18,444 bases of DNA from CAYWMP01 sp964459445 (GCA_964459445.1 CAYWMP010000121.1:1-18444); one strand, 5' to 3'. Shown: positions 1 to 8,079, numbered from the stretch's first letter. Translations and numbers: made by a program. Notes: generated by a model not told the origin, from the letters alone.

Positions 1-567
1 GTCGCCAAGATACACCCCGAGTACTTTGCCCTGCCCCCGTTCAAGCAGGATATTGCAGGCGCCAAGAAACTGCTGGCCGAGGCCGGCTTCCCCAATGGCA
101 TCGAATTGACCTGCAACGTGGGGAATACGGATGGCGTTTGGGAACAGGATGCTGTGGCCGTACTTAAAGAGGATGCCGCCAAAGCCGGGATCAAAATCAA
201 TATGAATGTGATGCCGTCGGCGCAATATTGGGATGTCTGGACCAAGGCGCCCTTGAGCCTGACCTCCTGGACCCACCGTCCGCTGGCCGTCATGGTGTTG
301 GGCCTGGCCTACCGCACCGGTGTGCCCTGGAACGAAGTCAGCTATGCCAACCCGGAGTTTGATGCCGCCCTGACCGAGGCCGAATCGACGCTGAATGTTG
401 AAGCGCGTCGAGTCAAAATGGAGAAGGTAGAGAAAATTCTGCAGGATGACGCCATCATGGTCCAGCCTTTCTTCCGGTCCGTATTCACAGCGGTCCGTGA
501 TGATGTGGTCGGTTTTGAAATGCATCCAACCCGATACTACCGCTTCCACAAGGTCTCCCTAAAGTAG
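1..567 (+). CDS. ABC transporter substrate-binding protein, family 5 (C-terminal part)
   Basis: The frame is open from base 1 and ends at TAG 565-567, giving the last 188 residues of a protein whose start lies outside the window. The sequence fits the C-terminal lobe of SBP_bac_5 (DppA/OppA/NikA-like) periplasmic binding proteins: a helix with AKKLLAEAGFPNG, then a WTHRP segment, the block LAYRTGVPWNEVSYANPEFD, and a final helix ending IMVQPFFRS before the closing strand. Family members capture peptides, opines, nickel chelates or other small solutes in the periplasm and deliver them to the permeases. Two permease genes and a fused ATPase gene follow on the same strand, so this is the binding protein of that importer. 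The ligand cannot be read from this fragment. The nearby methyltransferase and racemase genes hint at a methylated or amino-acid-like compound, but that is inference. Confidence 0.9.
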   Translation, partial: VAKIHPEYFALPPFKQDIAGAKKLLAEAGFPNGIELTCNVGNTDGVWEQDAVAVLKEDAAKAGIKINMNVMPSAQYWDVWTKAPLSLTSWTHRPLAVMVLGLAYRTGVPWNEVSYANPEFDAALTEAESTLNVEARRVKMEKVEKILQDDAIMVQPFFRSVFTAVRDDVVGFEMHPTRYYRFHKVSLK

Positions 568-592
568 AATAAACAGCGTAAGCTCGGGTAAG

Positions 593-614
593 GGGGGGCG
601 TTTCGGCGCTCCCC
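593..614 (+). promoter_or_regulatory. Intercistronic hairpin between binding-protein and permease genes
   Basis: Bases 593-600 pair with 607-614 (8 bp, one G-T wobble) around a six-base loop, TTTCGG. No T-tract follows, so it is not a clear intrinsic terminator. A hairpin placed between a binding-protein gene and its permease gene often stabilises the upstream mRNA or lowers downstream expression, giving more binding protein than membrane subunits. That role is inferred from position. Confidence 0.5.
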
Positions 615-657
615 GGCCTATTAGTTATAAGTATAAGTTATATTAGGAGGAGTCAAA

Positions 658-1593
658 ATGGTCACCCTGGTGGTAAAGCGCATCGGATTCATGATTTTTA
701 CCATGATTGTCGTATCGCTGATTCTTTTTCTGCTGCTGGAAACGGATCTTACGGGTGATCCGGCAATGCGGGTGCTTGGCCAATTTTCAAACGAAGAGCA
801 GCGGGAGCTGTGGCGGGAACAACACGGGTATAATCAACCCGTCATGTTGCGATATGTGAAGTGGCTGGGCAATTTTGCGACCGGCAACCTGGGGGAGTCC
901 ATCCGCTTTAAAGGCCCTGTCGCCGATGTGATGTTGCCGCGGCTATGGAACACCGCCATATTGGGGTTTTGGACGTTTGCCTTTATGATCCCGCTGTCTT
1001 TGACCTTAGGCGTCTTGTCGGGGATGAAAGAGGGTTCAATGCTCGACAGATCGATTTCGGTGTTTGGGATTATGACAACTTCCGTGCCGGAATTTGCCAG
1101 TGCGGTATTTTTCTCCGCCCTCTTTGTATTCGGCCTGAAATGGCTGCCCGGCACCAGCAGTATGTCGGGCGGATTCGAGTTTAAACAGTTGATTTTGCCC
1201 GCGATGGTGCTGATCGTCTATGATTTTGGCTACGTCGCCCGCATGACCCGGGCATCCATGGCGGAAGTCATGACCTCCCAGTATATAAGGACAGCGGTGC
1301 TAAAGGGCCTGCCTTACAAATCGGTGATCGTTAAGCATGCGCTGCGCAACGCACTCATCGCCCCTTTTACGGTCATCATGTTACAAATCAACTGGCTGTT
1401 GTCCGGAGTTATTGTGGTAGAGTTTTTCTTTGCCTATAAGGGGTTTGGGGCGCTGATCCTGGAGGCTTCTCTGAATAACGACATCGCCCTTCTGGAAGCC
1501 TGCGCCATGGTGGCGGTTTGTGTGGCCGTTACCACACAAACCATAGCCGATATCGGCTACACATTCCTCAACCCTCGCATCCGCTTTAGCTAA
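658..1593 (+). CDS. ABC transporter permease, DppB/OppB-like
   Basis: This 311-residue inner-membrane subunit of a peptide/nickel-type importer has the family's usual length. Hydrophobic segments lie near residues 9-29, 98-120, 138-160, 178-193, 238-260 and 275-300. The cytoplasmic coupling (EAA-type) loop is seen as YIRTAVLKGLPYKSVIVKHA followed by LRNAL, which contacts the ATPase. The N-terminal stretch VKRIGFMIFTMIVVSLILF is typical of DppB proteins. The start is set by AGGAGG ending seven to eight bases before ATG 658. It lies 90 bp after the binding-protein gene and 15 bp before the second permease gene, so the set is one operon. Substrate specificity depends mainly on the binding protein and is unknown here. 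Confidence 0.93.
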   Translation: MVTLVVKRIGFMIFTMIVVSLILFLLLETDLTGDPAMRVLGQFSNEEQRELWREQHGYNQPVMLRYVKWLGNFATGNLGESIRFKGPVADVMLPRLWNTAILGFWTFAFMIPLSLTLGVLSGMKEGSMLDRSISVFGIMTTSVPEFASAVFFSALFVFGLKWLPGTSSMSGGFEFKQLILPAMVLIVYDFGYVARMTRASMAEVMTSQYIRTAVLKGLPYKSVIVKHALRNALIAPFTVIMLQINWLLSGVIVVEFFFAYKGFGALILEASLNNDIALLEACAMVAVCVAVTTQTIADIGYTFLNPRIRFS

Positions 1594-1608
1594 GGAGACT
1601 GAATACCC

Positions 1609-2508
1609 ATGAACACAACAGTAGCTAAAACCCAAATGCCGACTGCCGGATATGGCGCGGCCCTGTTGCGAGCACTGAAATCTTTTGCCTTGCTGCGGGA
1701 AAGTTGGGTCGGCATGGTGGGAACGTTTCTCATCCTATTCTGGGTGCTGGTTGCCATCTTGGCACCCTTGCTGGCCCCCTTTGACCCCAATTCGTCTATC
1801 CAGCCCTTTGCCAAACCGGGGATGGAGGCGGCCAAGGTCGGCGGCACATTCTGGCTCGGCACCGATCATATCGGCCGGGATATCCTGTCGCGCATCGTCT
1901 GGGGTTCGCGAACGGTACTGATCTATGCACCCCTGGCCACCCTTTCCGCTTACACCGTGGGGATTCTGATGGGACTTGCCGCCGGATATCGCGGCGGTTG
2001 GGTGGATGATATTTTGTCCCGCATCGCAGATATCATTCTCTCATTTCCGGTGTTGGTGCTGTATATTATTATCATCGCGACCATCGGTGCCTCCGGAATT
2101 AACATCATTATTGCCATCACCTTTGCCGCTTCGCCGGGGATCATGCGTATCGTGCGGGGTTTGGTGTTGGATCTCCGTAACCGGGATTACGTGGCGGCCG
2201 CTCAGACCCGGGGCGAGTCGGATTGGCGCGTGATGCTTGTTGAGATTTTGCCCAACGCCCGCGGCCCGCTTATTGTGGATGCCTGTCTGCGTCTGGGTTA
2301 CGTCATTATTACCATCGGCGTGCTTGGTTTTCTGGGGCTGGGTCTACCGCCACCGGACCCTGATTGGGGTGGTATGGTCAATGAAACTCGGCAGATGGCC
2401 ATGGCATTTCCGCACATGACGCTCTTTCCCTGTATCGCGATATCTTCGTTGATCCTGGGGTTTAATCTCTTGGCGGACGGTCTGCGTGAAATCTCATTGC
2501 GTGATTAG
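1609..2508 (+). CDS. ABC transporter permease, DppC/OppC-like
   Basis: This 299-residue second membrane subunit pairs with the DppB-like protein to form the translocation pore. An N-terminal OppC_N-type segment (about residues 25-55, VGMVGTFLILFWVLVAILAP) is followed by FWLGTDHIGRDILSRIVWGSR, a hallmark of DppC proteins. Several membrane spans follow, with an EAA-type coupling loop at YVAAAQTRGESDWRVMLVEI. The ending GFNLLADGLREISLRD is also typical of the family. The ribosome-binding site AAGGAG overlaps the stop region of the preceding gene, and the gap is only 15 bp, so the two permeases are probably translationally coupled. The stop codon is TAG. Confidence 0.94.
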   Translation: MNTTVAKTQMPTAGYGAALLRALKSFALLRESWVGMVGTFLILFWVLVAILAPLLAPFDPNSSIQPFAKPGMEAAKVGGTFWLGTDHIGRDILSRIVWGSRTVLIYAPLATLSAYTVGILMGLAAGYRGGWVDDILSRIADIILSFPVLVLYIIIIATIGASGINIIIAITFAASPGIMRIVRGLVLDLRNRDYVAAAQTRGESDWRVMLVEILPNARGPLIVDACLRLGYVIITIGVLGFLGLGLPPPDPDWGGMVNETRQMAMAFPHMTLFPCIAISSLILGFNLLADGLREISLRD

Positions 2509-2523
2509 GAGGTAATCTACAAA

Positions 2524-4629
2524 ATGGATGACAGTCAAAGTCCCGTCCTTGTCTGCAAGGACCTCTGCATCTCTTACTACACCCGGGCGGGAGAGATCCC
2601 GGCCGTGGTAGATTTTTCGCTGAATGTCCTGCCGGGTGAGACCATAGGCATAGTAGGCGAATCGGGGTGCGGCAAATCGACCGTCGCCATGGCGGTGATG
2701 CAGTACATGGGCGCCAATGGCGGCATTAAAAGCGGCAGCATCACCTTCATGGGCCGCGATCTGACCCAGTTGTCGGATGACGAGCTGCGCGGCATTCGTG
2801 GATCGGAAGTCGCCATGATCTATCAGGAGCCTTTTGCCTCTCTGAATCCAAGCCTCAAAATCAGCATGCAACTCATGGAGGTACCGCTGGCTCATGAGGA
2901 TATCTCCAAGGCGGAGGCTTGGCAAAGATCATTGGACATGATGTCCGCGGTTAAGCTCCCTGACCCTGAACGATTGATGGATTCCTATCCCCATCAGTTG
3001 TCGGGCGGGCAGCAGCAACGCGTGGTGATTGCCATGGGACTCCTGTCGAATCCATCTCTGTTGCTGCTGGATGAGCCCACCACCGCCCTGGATGTTACCG
3101 TAGAAGCCGGCATCGTGAAACTGGTTGCCGATATCAGCAAGGAATTCGGTACGTCCCAGATCTATATTTCCCATAACCTCGGGTTGATTCTGGAGACCTG
3201 CGACCGGGTCTTTGTGATGTATTCAGGTGAAGTGGTAGAAGAGGGAACCATTGATTCACTGTTCACCTGGCCAAGACACCCCTATACCCACGGCCTTTTT
3301 TCATGTATCCCCTTACCCACGGCAGATAAAAATGCGGCACCGCTGAAACCGATACGGGGTCAACTACCCCTGCCCTTTGAGCGACCCCGGGGCTGCTATT
3401 ATCATCCTCGTTGTGATTACGCCAGGCCGGGGCTGTGCGATCAGGATCACTTTAAAATGGAGTATGTCGAGGGGAGTGCAGCCGACCATCGCGTGCGGTG
3501 TTTACGTTATAGAGAGATCGATCACCTGAGAGAGGCCCCGGGGGGCGAAGCCAAAGAGGTCCTTGAGCTTGGTAAACAGGTGCTCGAAGTGGATCACATG
3601 AAGAAGTACTACGAAGTTCGAGACTCCTCGTTGCGTGCTCTAATCACAGGCAAACGAATTAAGTATGTAAAAGCCAATGAAGAGTTGAACTTTACCGCCA
3701 GAGAGGGCGAAACGGTCGCCATTGTGGGTGAATCCGGCTGTGGCAAATCCACCTTTGCTAAAGTATTAATGGGTTTGGAAAAAGGCACCGAGGGCGAGAT
3801 ACGCCACAAAGGCAAAGATATTTCGGATACGGCGGTTCGGGACCGCAGTTCTAAACAGATCAGCTCACTTCAAATGGTCTTTCAAAATCCCTTCGATACC
3901 TTAAATCCAAGCCACAGCATCGGAGGGCAGATATCCCGCGTTATCAAGAGATTCGGTGGCATTACAGAAAAAAAGGCGTTGTTTGATCGCGTGATGACCC
4001 TGCTGGATACGGTCAAACTGCCCAGGGATTTTTATTTCAGAAAGCCCAGACAACTGTCGGGCGGACAGAAGCAGCGCATCGGTATTGCCCGGGCCTTTGC
4101 CGGGAATCCGAGTATGGTCATCGCCGATGAGCCGGTTTCCGCACTGGACGTCTCTGTGGCGGCAGCCGTAACAGAGCTGCTTATGGATATTCAACGCGAA
4201 CATAAAACCACATTGCTTTTTATCAGTCACGATTTGAGCGTGGTGCGCTACCTGTCGGATCGCATTGTTGTTATGTACCTCGGGCATATTCTTGAACGGG
4301 GGACAACGGAAGAAGTATTCTCGCCTCCCTATAACCCCTATACCGAGGCGCTTTTATCCGCGGTGCCGATTGCCGATCCGGAAGTGACCAAGCGTGAAAT
4401 TGTGCTGGAAGGAAACCTGCCCAGCGCAATGAAACCGCCCAAGGGTTGCCCCTTTTGTACCCGCTGCCACCGACGAATTGGCGACATTTGTGATAATGAA
4501 CCGCCCCCGGAACGGGAGGTTGCCGACCGGCATGTCATCAAGTGTCATATACCCCTTGAAGAACTGCGCAAGGTGCCGCCGGTCATCACGGTGCCGGACG
4601 AATCCGAACGGATCCACGCACGGCATTAG
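2524..4629 (+). CDS. Fused dual ATP-binding subunit of peptide-type ABC importer (DppD-DppF fusion)
   Basis: One 701-residue chain carries both ATPases that are usually separate DppD and DppF proteins of about 330 residues each. Half 1 has Walker A GESGCGKST (residues 45-53), signature LSGGQQQR (from 159) and Walker B LLLLDEPT (Glu184). Half 2 has Walker A GESGCGKST (402-410), signature LSGGQKQR (from 511) and Walker B ending ADEP (Asp535, Glu536). Each half ends in an oligopeptide-transporter C-terminal (oligo_HPY) region with clustered cysteines. All catalytic motifs look intact, so both sites should be active. AGGAGG precedes ATG 2524 and the gap from the DppC-like gene is 15 bp. The chain energises uptake by the two permeases at the cytoplasmic face. 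Fused forms (as in GsiA or YejF) are known, so the fusion is notable rather than new. Confidence 0.95.
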   Translation: MDDSQSPVLVCKDLCISYYTRAGEIPAVVDFSLNVLPGETIGIVGESGCGKSTVAMAVMQYMGANGGIKSGSITFMGRDLTQLSDDELRGIRGSEVAMIYQEPFASLNPSLKISMQLMEVPLAHEDISKAEAWQRSLDMMSAVKLPDPERLMDSYPHQLSGGQQQRVVIAMGLLSNPSLLLLDEPTTALDVTVEAGIVKLVADISKEFGTSQIYISHNLGLILETCDRVFVMYSGEVVEEGTIDSLFTWPRHPYTHGLFSCIPLPTADKNAAPLKPIRGQLPLPFERPRGCYYHPRCDYARPGLCDQDHFKMEYVEGSAADHRVRCLRYREIDHLREAPGGEAKEVLELGKQVLEVDHMKKYYEVRDSSLRALITGKRIKYVKANEELNFTAREGETVAIVGESGCGKSTFAKVLMGLEKGTEGEIRHKGKDISDTAVRDRSSKQISSLQMVFQNPFDTLNPSHSIGGQISRVIKRFGGITEKKALFDRVMTLLDTVKLPRDFYFRKPRQLSGGQKQRIGIARAFAGNPSMVIADEPVSALDVSVAAAVTELLMDIQREHKTTLLFISHDLSVVRYLSDRIVVMYLGHILERGTTEEVFSPPYNPYTEALLSAVPIADPEVTKREIVLEGNLPSAMKPPKGCPFCTRCHRRIGDICDNEPPPEREVADRHVIKCHIPLEELRKVPPVITVPDESERIHARH

Positions 4630-5039
4630 GAATGTCTCGATCGTTTTGCAAAGGTCTCGAAATGGGCTTCCCATAATCGACCTATTCTTACCTATTTATC
4701 CCCAGATTTTCGGCCTTATTTTCTCGTACAAAATCGAAATTTATGCTAAAGGGGCATGACCCGAAATTAGGGGCTCCGCCCCATCTGGAATGTTGGATGA
4801 CTGGAATCATGGAACAATTTGATTTGGAAAAATGGAGCAATGGGGTGGGCCTTTGAATTACTGCTTACTCGGAAGTGGATAATATTAAAAACAGGCAATT
4901 ATCTTTTAGAACCACTATTCCACCATTCCAGTATTCCATGAGTTAGATAAATTCGCCAGTCTCAATAGTTGAGTACAATTCAACAAGTTGTAGAAATTGC
5001 ATGATGTGATTTTTAACGTGACCTTAGGAGGATTTCGGC
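4630..5039. other. 410-bp spacer between transporter operon and first methyltransferase gene
   Basis: No convincing gene is seen. The spacer is AT-richer than its neighbours. It holds a small GC hairpin without a T-tract (GGGGC 4770-4774 with GCCCC 4778-4782) and a pair of inverted repeat arms made of TGGAAT-like units (4787-4815 and 4909-4937). Nothing resembling a strong sigma-70 or sigma-54 promoter is obvious. The ribosome-binding site of the next gene, AGGAGG at 5026-5031, lies at the end. Confidence 0.6.
4787..4937. repeat. Degenerate inverted repeat built from TGGAAT units
   Basis: The left arm (4787-4815) reads as TGGAAT-like units about every 10-15 bases: GGAATG, TGGATG, TGGAAT, TGGAAC. 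The reverse complement of the right arm (4909-4937) has the same layout, with GGAATA, TGGAAT, TGGAAT, TGGTTC. By eye 19 of 29 positions match between the arms. They enclose about 93 bp without a gene. It may be a small intergenic repeat or the remnant of a mobile unit. Confidence 0.45.
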
Positions 5040-6497
5040 ATGGACACATGCACGCGAAAATTCAACGCAGCGCCCCTTGAATATCTGACCTCTGAACAGA
5101 TGAGAGAGATTCATTCCGCATCCCTTGAGATCCTGGAGGATTTGGGAACGGTCGTGCACAATGAGCAGGCCGTAGACCTCCTGAAAAGGGCCGGCGTCCC
5201 GGTTAAAAACGGCAACCACGTCTTTATTCCCGGCGCGCTGGCTGAGAAGGCGGTGGGCAGTGCGCCGTCAAGGGTTCTAATATATGACAGAAACGGGGAT
5301 CCGAGCATGTATCTGGAAGGCAGAAACGTCTATTTCGGCACCGGATCGGATTGCCCGAATATTCTGGATAGCGTTACCGGGGAAAGGCGGGACTTCCCCT
5401 CGGAAGATGTTGTCAATGCGGTCAAACTCGTTGATGCCCTGCCCAATATCGATTTCGTGATGTCAATGGGGCTGGGGATCGATATCGATAAGAAAGTGCA
5501 GTATCAGCACAAGTACGCCATGATGCTTCGAAACACAATAAAACCTCAGGTCATCACCGCCGGTGAGAGGGAATCCCTGAATGATATTATCGAAATGGCT
5601 TCGGCAGTGAGGGGCAGTCGAGAAGATCTAACGCGAAAGCCTATGTTTGTATTATATGATGAACCCACCTCACCCCTAGTCCATACCCAAGAGGCCATTG
5701 AAAAACTCCTCCTATTGGCTGAGAACGCCCTGCCCACGACCTATGCGCCGGGAATCATGGCAGGCGCCACAAGCCCGGTTACCATGGCAGGGGCAATCGC
5801 CCTGGCCAATGCCGAGATATTGACAGGCCTCGTCATCCATCAGTTGAAGAACCCGGGCGCACCCTTTATCTTTGGGGGAGGGATGTCGCCCATGGACATG
5901 GCCAGCATGCAACCGACCTATTCGGCGCCGGAGGCGATGATGACCCAGGCCGGTCTGTGTCAACTGGGTAGATGCCTCTACAATCTTCCAACCTGGGGAT
6001 TCGGTGGATGCAGTGCATCCAAGGTTCCTGATGAGCAGGCGGTTAATGAGGCGGCAACGTATATGATGATGGCGGCTTGGATGGGCACAAACCTGGTCCA
6101 TGATGTGGGGTATCTGGAATTCGGGCTCACCTATTCTTTTGATTTGCTCTGCATGTGTGATGAGTTTATCGGCCAGATAAGACGCATGATGGAAGGTATC
6201 CGGGTGGACCGGGAGCATTTGGCCTTGGATGTGGTGAAAAGGGTGGGTATAGGCGGGGAATTTCTGAGCGACGACCATACCCTCAATCGTTTCAAAGACA
6301 ACTGGCAGCCCGGCATCACGGATAGGAGGACCTTTGAAAAGTGGGAGGAGCAGGGTGAAACGACCATGGGACAACGCGCAAAACTAAAAATAGAGGACAT
6401 CCTCGAAAACCATGTTCCTGAAGCACTGCCCGATGAGGTGAACGCAAAAATAGAGGACGTGTTGAAGAGAGCGGAAACTAGAGCCGCAAAAGCTTAG
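5040..6497 (+). CDS. MttB-family (COG5598) methyltransferase 1, non-pyrrolysine type
   Basis: This 485-residue protein resembles the trimethylamine methyltransferase MttB superfamily, cytoplasmic TIM-barrel enzymes that move a methyl group from a methylated amine to a corrinoid protein. Visible family features are the N-terminal helix SEQMREIHSASLEILEDLG, the barrel segment GATSPVTMAGAIALANAEIL, the block ASKVPDEQAVNEAATYMMMA and the late stretch VGIGGEFLSDDHTLNRF. There is no in-frame amber codon, and the length is close to that of intact MttB, so this is like the Pyl-free members (MtgB, MtpB, MtcB, MtyB) that use glycine betaine, proline betaine, carnitine or butyrobetaine. AGGAGG at 5026-5031 fixes the start at ATG 5040. 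The stop is TAG. No corrinoid partner lies in the window. The substrate is unknown, but the upstream importer could supply it. Confidence 0.85.
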   Translation: MDTCTRKFNAAPLEYLTSEQMREIHSASLEILEDLGTVVHNEQAVDLLKRAGVPVKNGNHVFIPGALAEKAVGSAPSRVLIYDRNGDPSMYLEGRNVYFGTGSDCPNILDSVTGERRDFPSEDVVNAVKLVDALPNIDFVMSMGLGIDIDKKVQYQHKYAMMLRNTIKPQVITAGERESLNDIIEMASAVRGSREDLTRKPMFVLYDEPTSPLVHTQEAIEKLLLLAENALPTTYAPGIMAGATSPVTMAGAIALANAEILTGLVIHQLKNPGAPFIFGGGMSPMDMASMQPTYSAPEAMMTQAGLCQLGRCLYNLPTWGFGGCSASKVPDEQAVNEAATYMMMAAWMGTNLVHDVGYLEFGLTYSFDLLCMCDEFIGQIRRMMEGIRVDREHLALDVVKRVGIGGEFLSDDHTLNRFKDNWQPGITDRRTFEKWEEQGETTMGQRAKLKIEDILENHVPEALPDEVNAKIEDVLKRAETRAAKA

Positions 6498-6691
6498 CCC
6501 CTTTTGGGCCTGTTTGATATGAGAGGGCTCAGAGATAAAAAAGGAATGGCACAAGGCAAAAGGCACAGGGCTCATGATGGACCTTTTTAGCTTATACCTT
6601 AAGCTCTCTGAAAGCCTGTGAAAGATGCTGCTTTCGTTTAGCCTAAACAACCCTGAACCTTGGACTGTGAACCTGATAAGAGGATATCCCC
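6498..6691. other. Spacer with AAGGC/AGCTTA-type degenerate repeats
   Basis: No gene is seen. The spacer contains AAAGGCACAGGGCT (6559-6572), matched at 13 of 14 bases just after the next gene (7933-7946). It also has a block at 6588-6607 whose reverse complement matches 7955-7974 at 16 of 20 positions. The 6588-6607 block can itself fold, AGCTTA pairing with TAAGCT. A run of GAACCT-like words precedes the next gene. Confidence 0.5.
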
Positions 6692-7933
6692 ATGTCAAAT
6701 GAAGAACGGTTTTTCATAAGAGATCACTGGACCTACGATCCTAAACAAAAGGCCCAGAAACCCCCTGATACCTCTCTAGGCTTTGATACCCGGGCCCTCC
6801 ACAGCGGCTTCACCCCCTTAAAGAGCGTTGAAGACTTCAAGTCCTTTGTTCCGCCTATTGTTCAGTCCATGACCTATCCCTATGAGAGCTTTGAAAAAAT
6901 ACCCTGTCCTGTTTACGGGAGGACCCGGACACCGACAAACACCGTTCTGGAAGACCGTTTGGCTTCCCTCGAGGGCGGCGAAGCCTGCTTGACAGCAGGT
7001 TCCGGATCGCAGGCCCTGTTCAACCTGATTTTCACCATGGCGCGGCCGGGCGACAATGTCATTACGTCATTAAACGTCTTCGGGGAAGGCTACAAGCAGG
7101 CAGCAACCATTTTTCCGGAACGCTGTAATATCGACTTCAGATTCGTCAAAGACCCCGGAGATCCTCAATCCTGGGATGCCCTCATTGATTCAAAAACCCG
7201 CTTGATTTGGGTTGAAACGCCCAGCAACCCTTGTTTGTTTATCACGAATATCTCGGCTGTGGCCAACGTGGCCCATGCAAAGGGGGTGCCCCTGCTCGCG
7301 GACAATACCACAGCCACTGCGGCTTTACAGAAGCCCATGGAAATGGGTGCGGATATCGTGCTCTTGTCTATTACAAAGTTCATTGCTGGAAATGCGACGA
7401 TATTGGGCGGCGCGGTCGTGGGTCCCGAAGGCTTGATCGAAGACATCCGATGGAACACGACGGAGTTCGTAGGCGCCATCATGCAACCCTTTGATGCCTG
7501 GATGGGTCTCCAGTACCTCGAGACCCTTTCTCTGCGCATGCTGAAACATAGTGATAACACCCTGCAAGTAGCGGAATACCTGAAGGCCCATCCAAAGGTT
7601 GAACATGTCAATTATTCGGGATTGGCGGATCATCCTCAACATGAACTGGCCTGCCGGCAGATGAAGGCCCATGGGGGGTTGATGTCCTTTGTCGTTCAGG
7701 GGGGTATGGCTGGAGCGGCCAAACTCATGGATAGCTTTAATCTCATTGTCCATGCGGTGACATTCGGTACCAGTCGAACCATCTGCATGCATCCCGCCAC
7801 CATTACCCACGAACACATGACCCCCGAGGAGCGTTCTGAGGCAGGGATTCATGATGGTTTGATACGCCTGTCCGTCGGCCTTGAAGACCCGAAGGACATC
7901 ATCGCCGATCTGGAACAGGCACTCAGTAAATGA
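6692..7933 (+). CDS. PLP-dependent Cys/Met metabolism enzyme (cystathionine gamma-synthase / methionine gamma-lyase / O-acylhomoserine sulfhydrylase fold)
   Basis: This 413-residue cytoplasmic enzyme belongs to the Cys/Met_Meta_PP family, which does gamma- or beta-elimination or replacement on sulfur amino acids or activated homoserine. Landmarks are the phosphate-binding Y-x-R of the neighbouring subunit (Tyr75, Arg77 in VYGRTRTPT), the AGSGSQAL loop, ETPSNP, the PLP-pyridine aspartate (Asp204 in ADNTTA), the Schiff-base lysine (Lys229 in SITKF) and the C-terminal IRLSVGLED. Two places differ from the usual pattern: the stacking/catalytic Tyr in LYG is Phe130 in VFG, and DNT-x-A/C-TP is DNTTATAA. 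The start ATG 6692 follows AGAGGA. It lies between two MttB-like genes, so it may act on a product or co-substrate of that pathway. The exact reaction cannot be assigned from sequence. Confidence 0.88.
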   Translation: MSNEERFFIRDHWTYDPKQKAQKPPDTSLGFDTRALHSGFTPLKSVEDFKSFVPPIVQSMTYPYESFEKIPCPVYGRTRTPTNTVLEDRLASLEGGEACLTAGSGSQALFNLIFTMARPGDNVITSLNVFGEGYKQAATIFPERCNIDFRFVKDPGDPQSWDALIDSKTRLIWVETPSNPCLFITNISAVANVAHAKGVPLLADNTTATAALQKPMEMGADIVLLSITKFIAGNATILGGAVVGPEGLIEDIRWNTTEFVGAIMQPFDAWMGLQYLETLSLRMLKHSDNTLQVAEYLKAHPKVEHVNYSGLADHPQHELACRQMKAHGGLMSFVVQGGMAGAAKLMDSFNLIVHAVTFGTSRTICMHPATITHEHMTPEERSEAGIHDGLIRLSVGLEDPKDIIADLEQALSK

Positions 7934-8079
7934 AAGGCGCAGGGCTTAGGTCTCAAGGCTTAAGGCATAGGCTAAGGGATCTTTTCCTTGTGTCACACGT
8001 AATAGCCTTGCGGCCGCTCAAGATGCATAATCCATTTAGGATGCGCCGGTTATAGCTTTTCAACCGGGAACAATGAACG
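7934..8079. repeat. Spacer with copies of the AAGGC/GGCTTAAGG degenerate repeat
   Basis: AAAGGCGCAGGGCT (7933-7946) overlaps the stop of the PLP enzyme gene and repeats 6559-6572 with one mismatch. The block 7955-7974 matches the reverse complement of 6588-6607 at 16 of 20 bases. The later part, up to the next start, carries GAACAATGAACGATGAACC words that resemble the end of the 6498-6691 spacer. These spacers therefore share a family of short degenerate repeats. Confidence 0.45.

Noticed and set aside
4770..4782. GGGGC-TCC-GCCCC hairpin as terminator of the transporter operon
   Set aside because: Five-base stem, no T-tract and 140 bases after the stop codon; too weak to call.
4981..4990. 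CAAC-AA-GTTG dyad upstream of methyltransferase 1 as an operator
   Set aside because: Only four-base arms, no second copy and no promoter next to it; likely chance in AT-rich DNA.
4985..5001. TTGCAT upstream of methyltransferase 1 as the -12 element of a sigma-54 promoter
   Set aside because: The required GG of the -24 element is missing at the right distance (GTTGT instead of TGGCAC).
5712..6374. Long minus-strand frame inside methyltransferase 1 (220 codons)
   Set aside because: Composition rich in His and Arg, no recognisable domain and no ribosome-binding site, overlapping fully with a convincing MttB-family gene.
6495..6497. TAG at the end of methyltransferase 1 (and 9538-9540 of methyltransferase 2) as a read-through pyrrolysine codon
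   Set aside because: Both proteins are already full family length, and pyrrolysine in MttB lies internally, about residue 334, not at the C-terminus.
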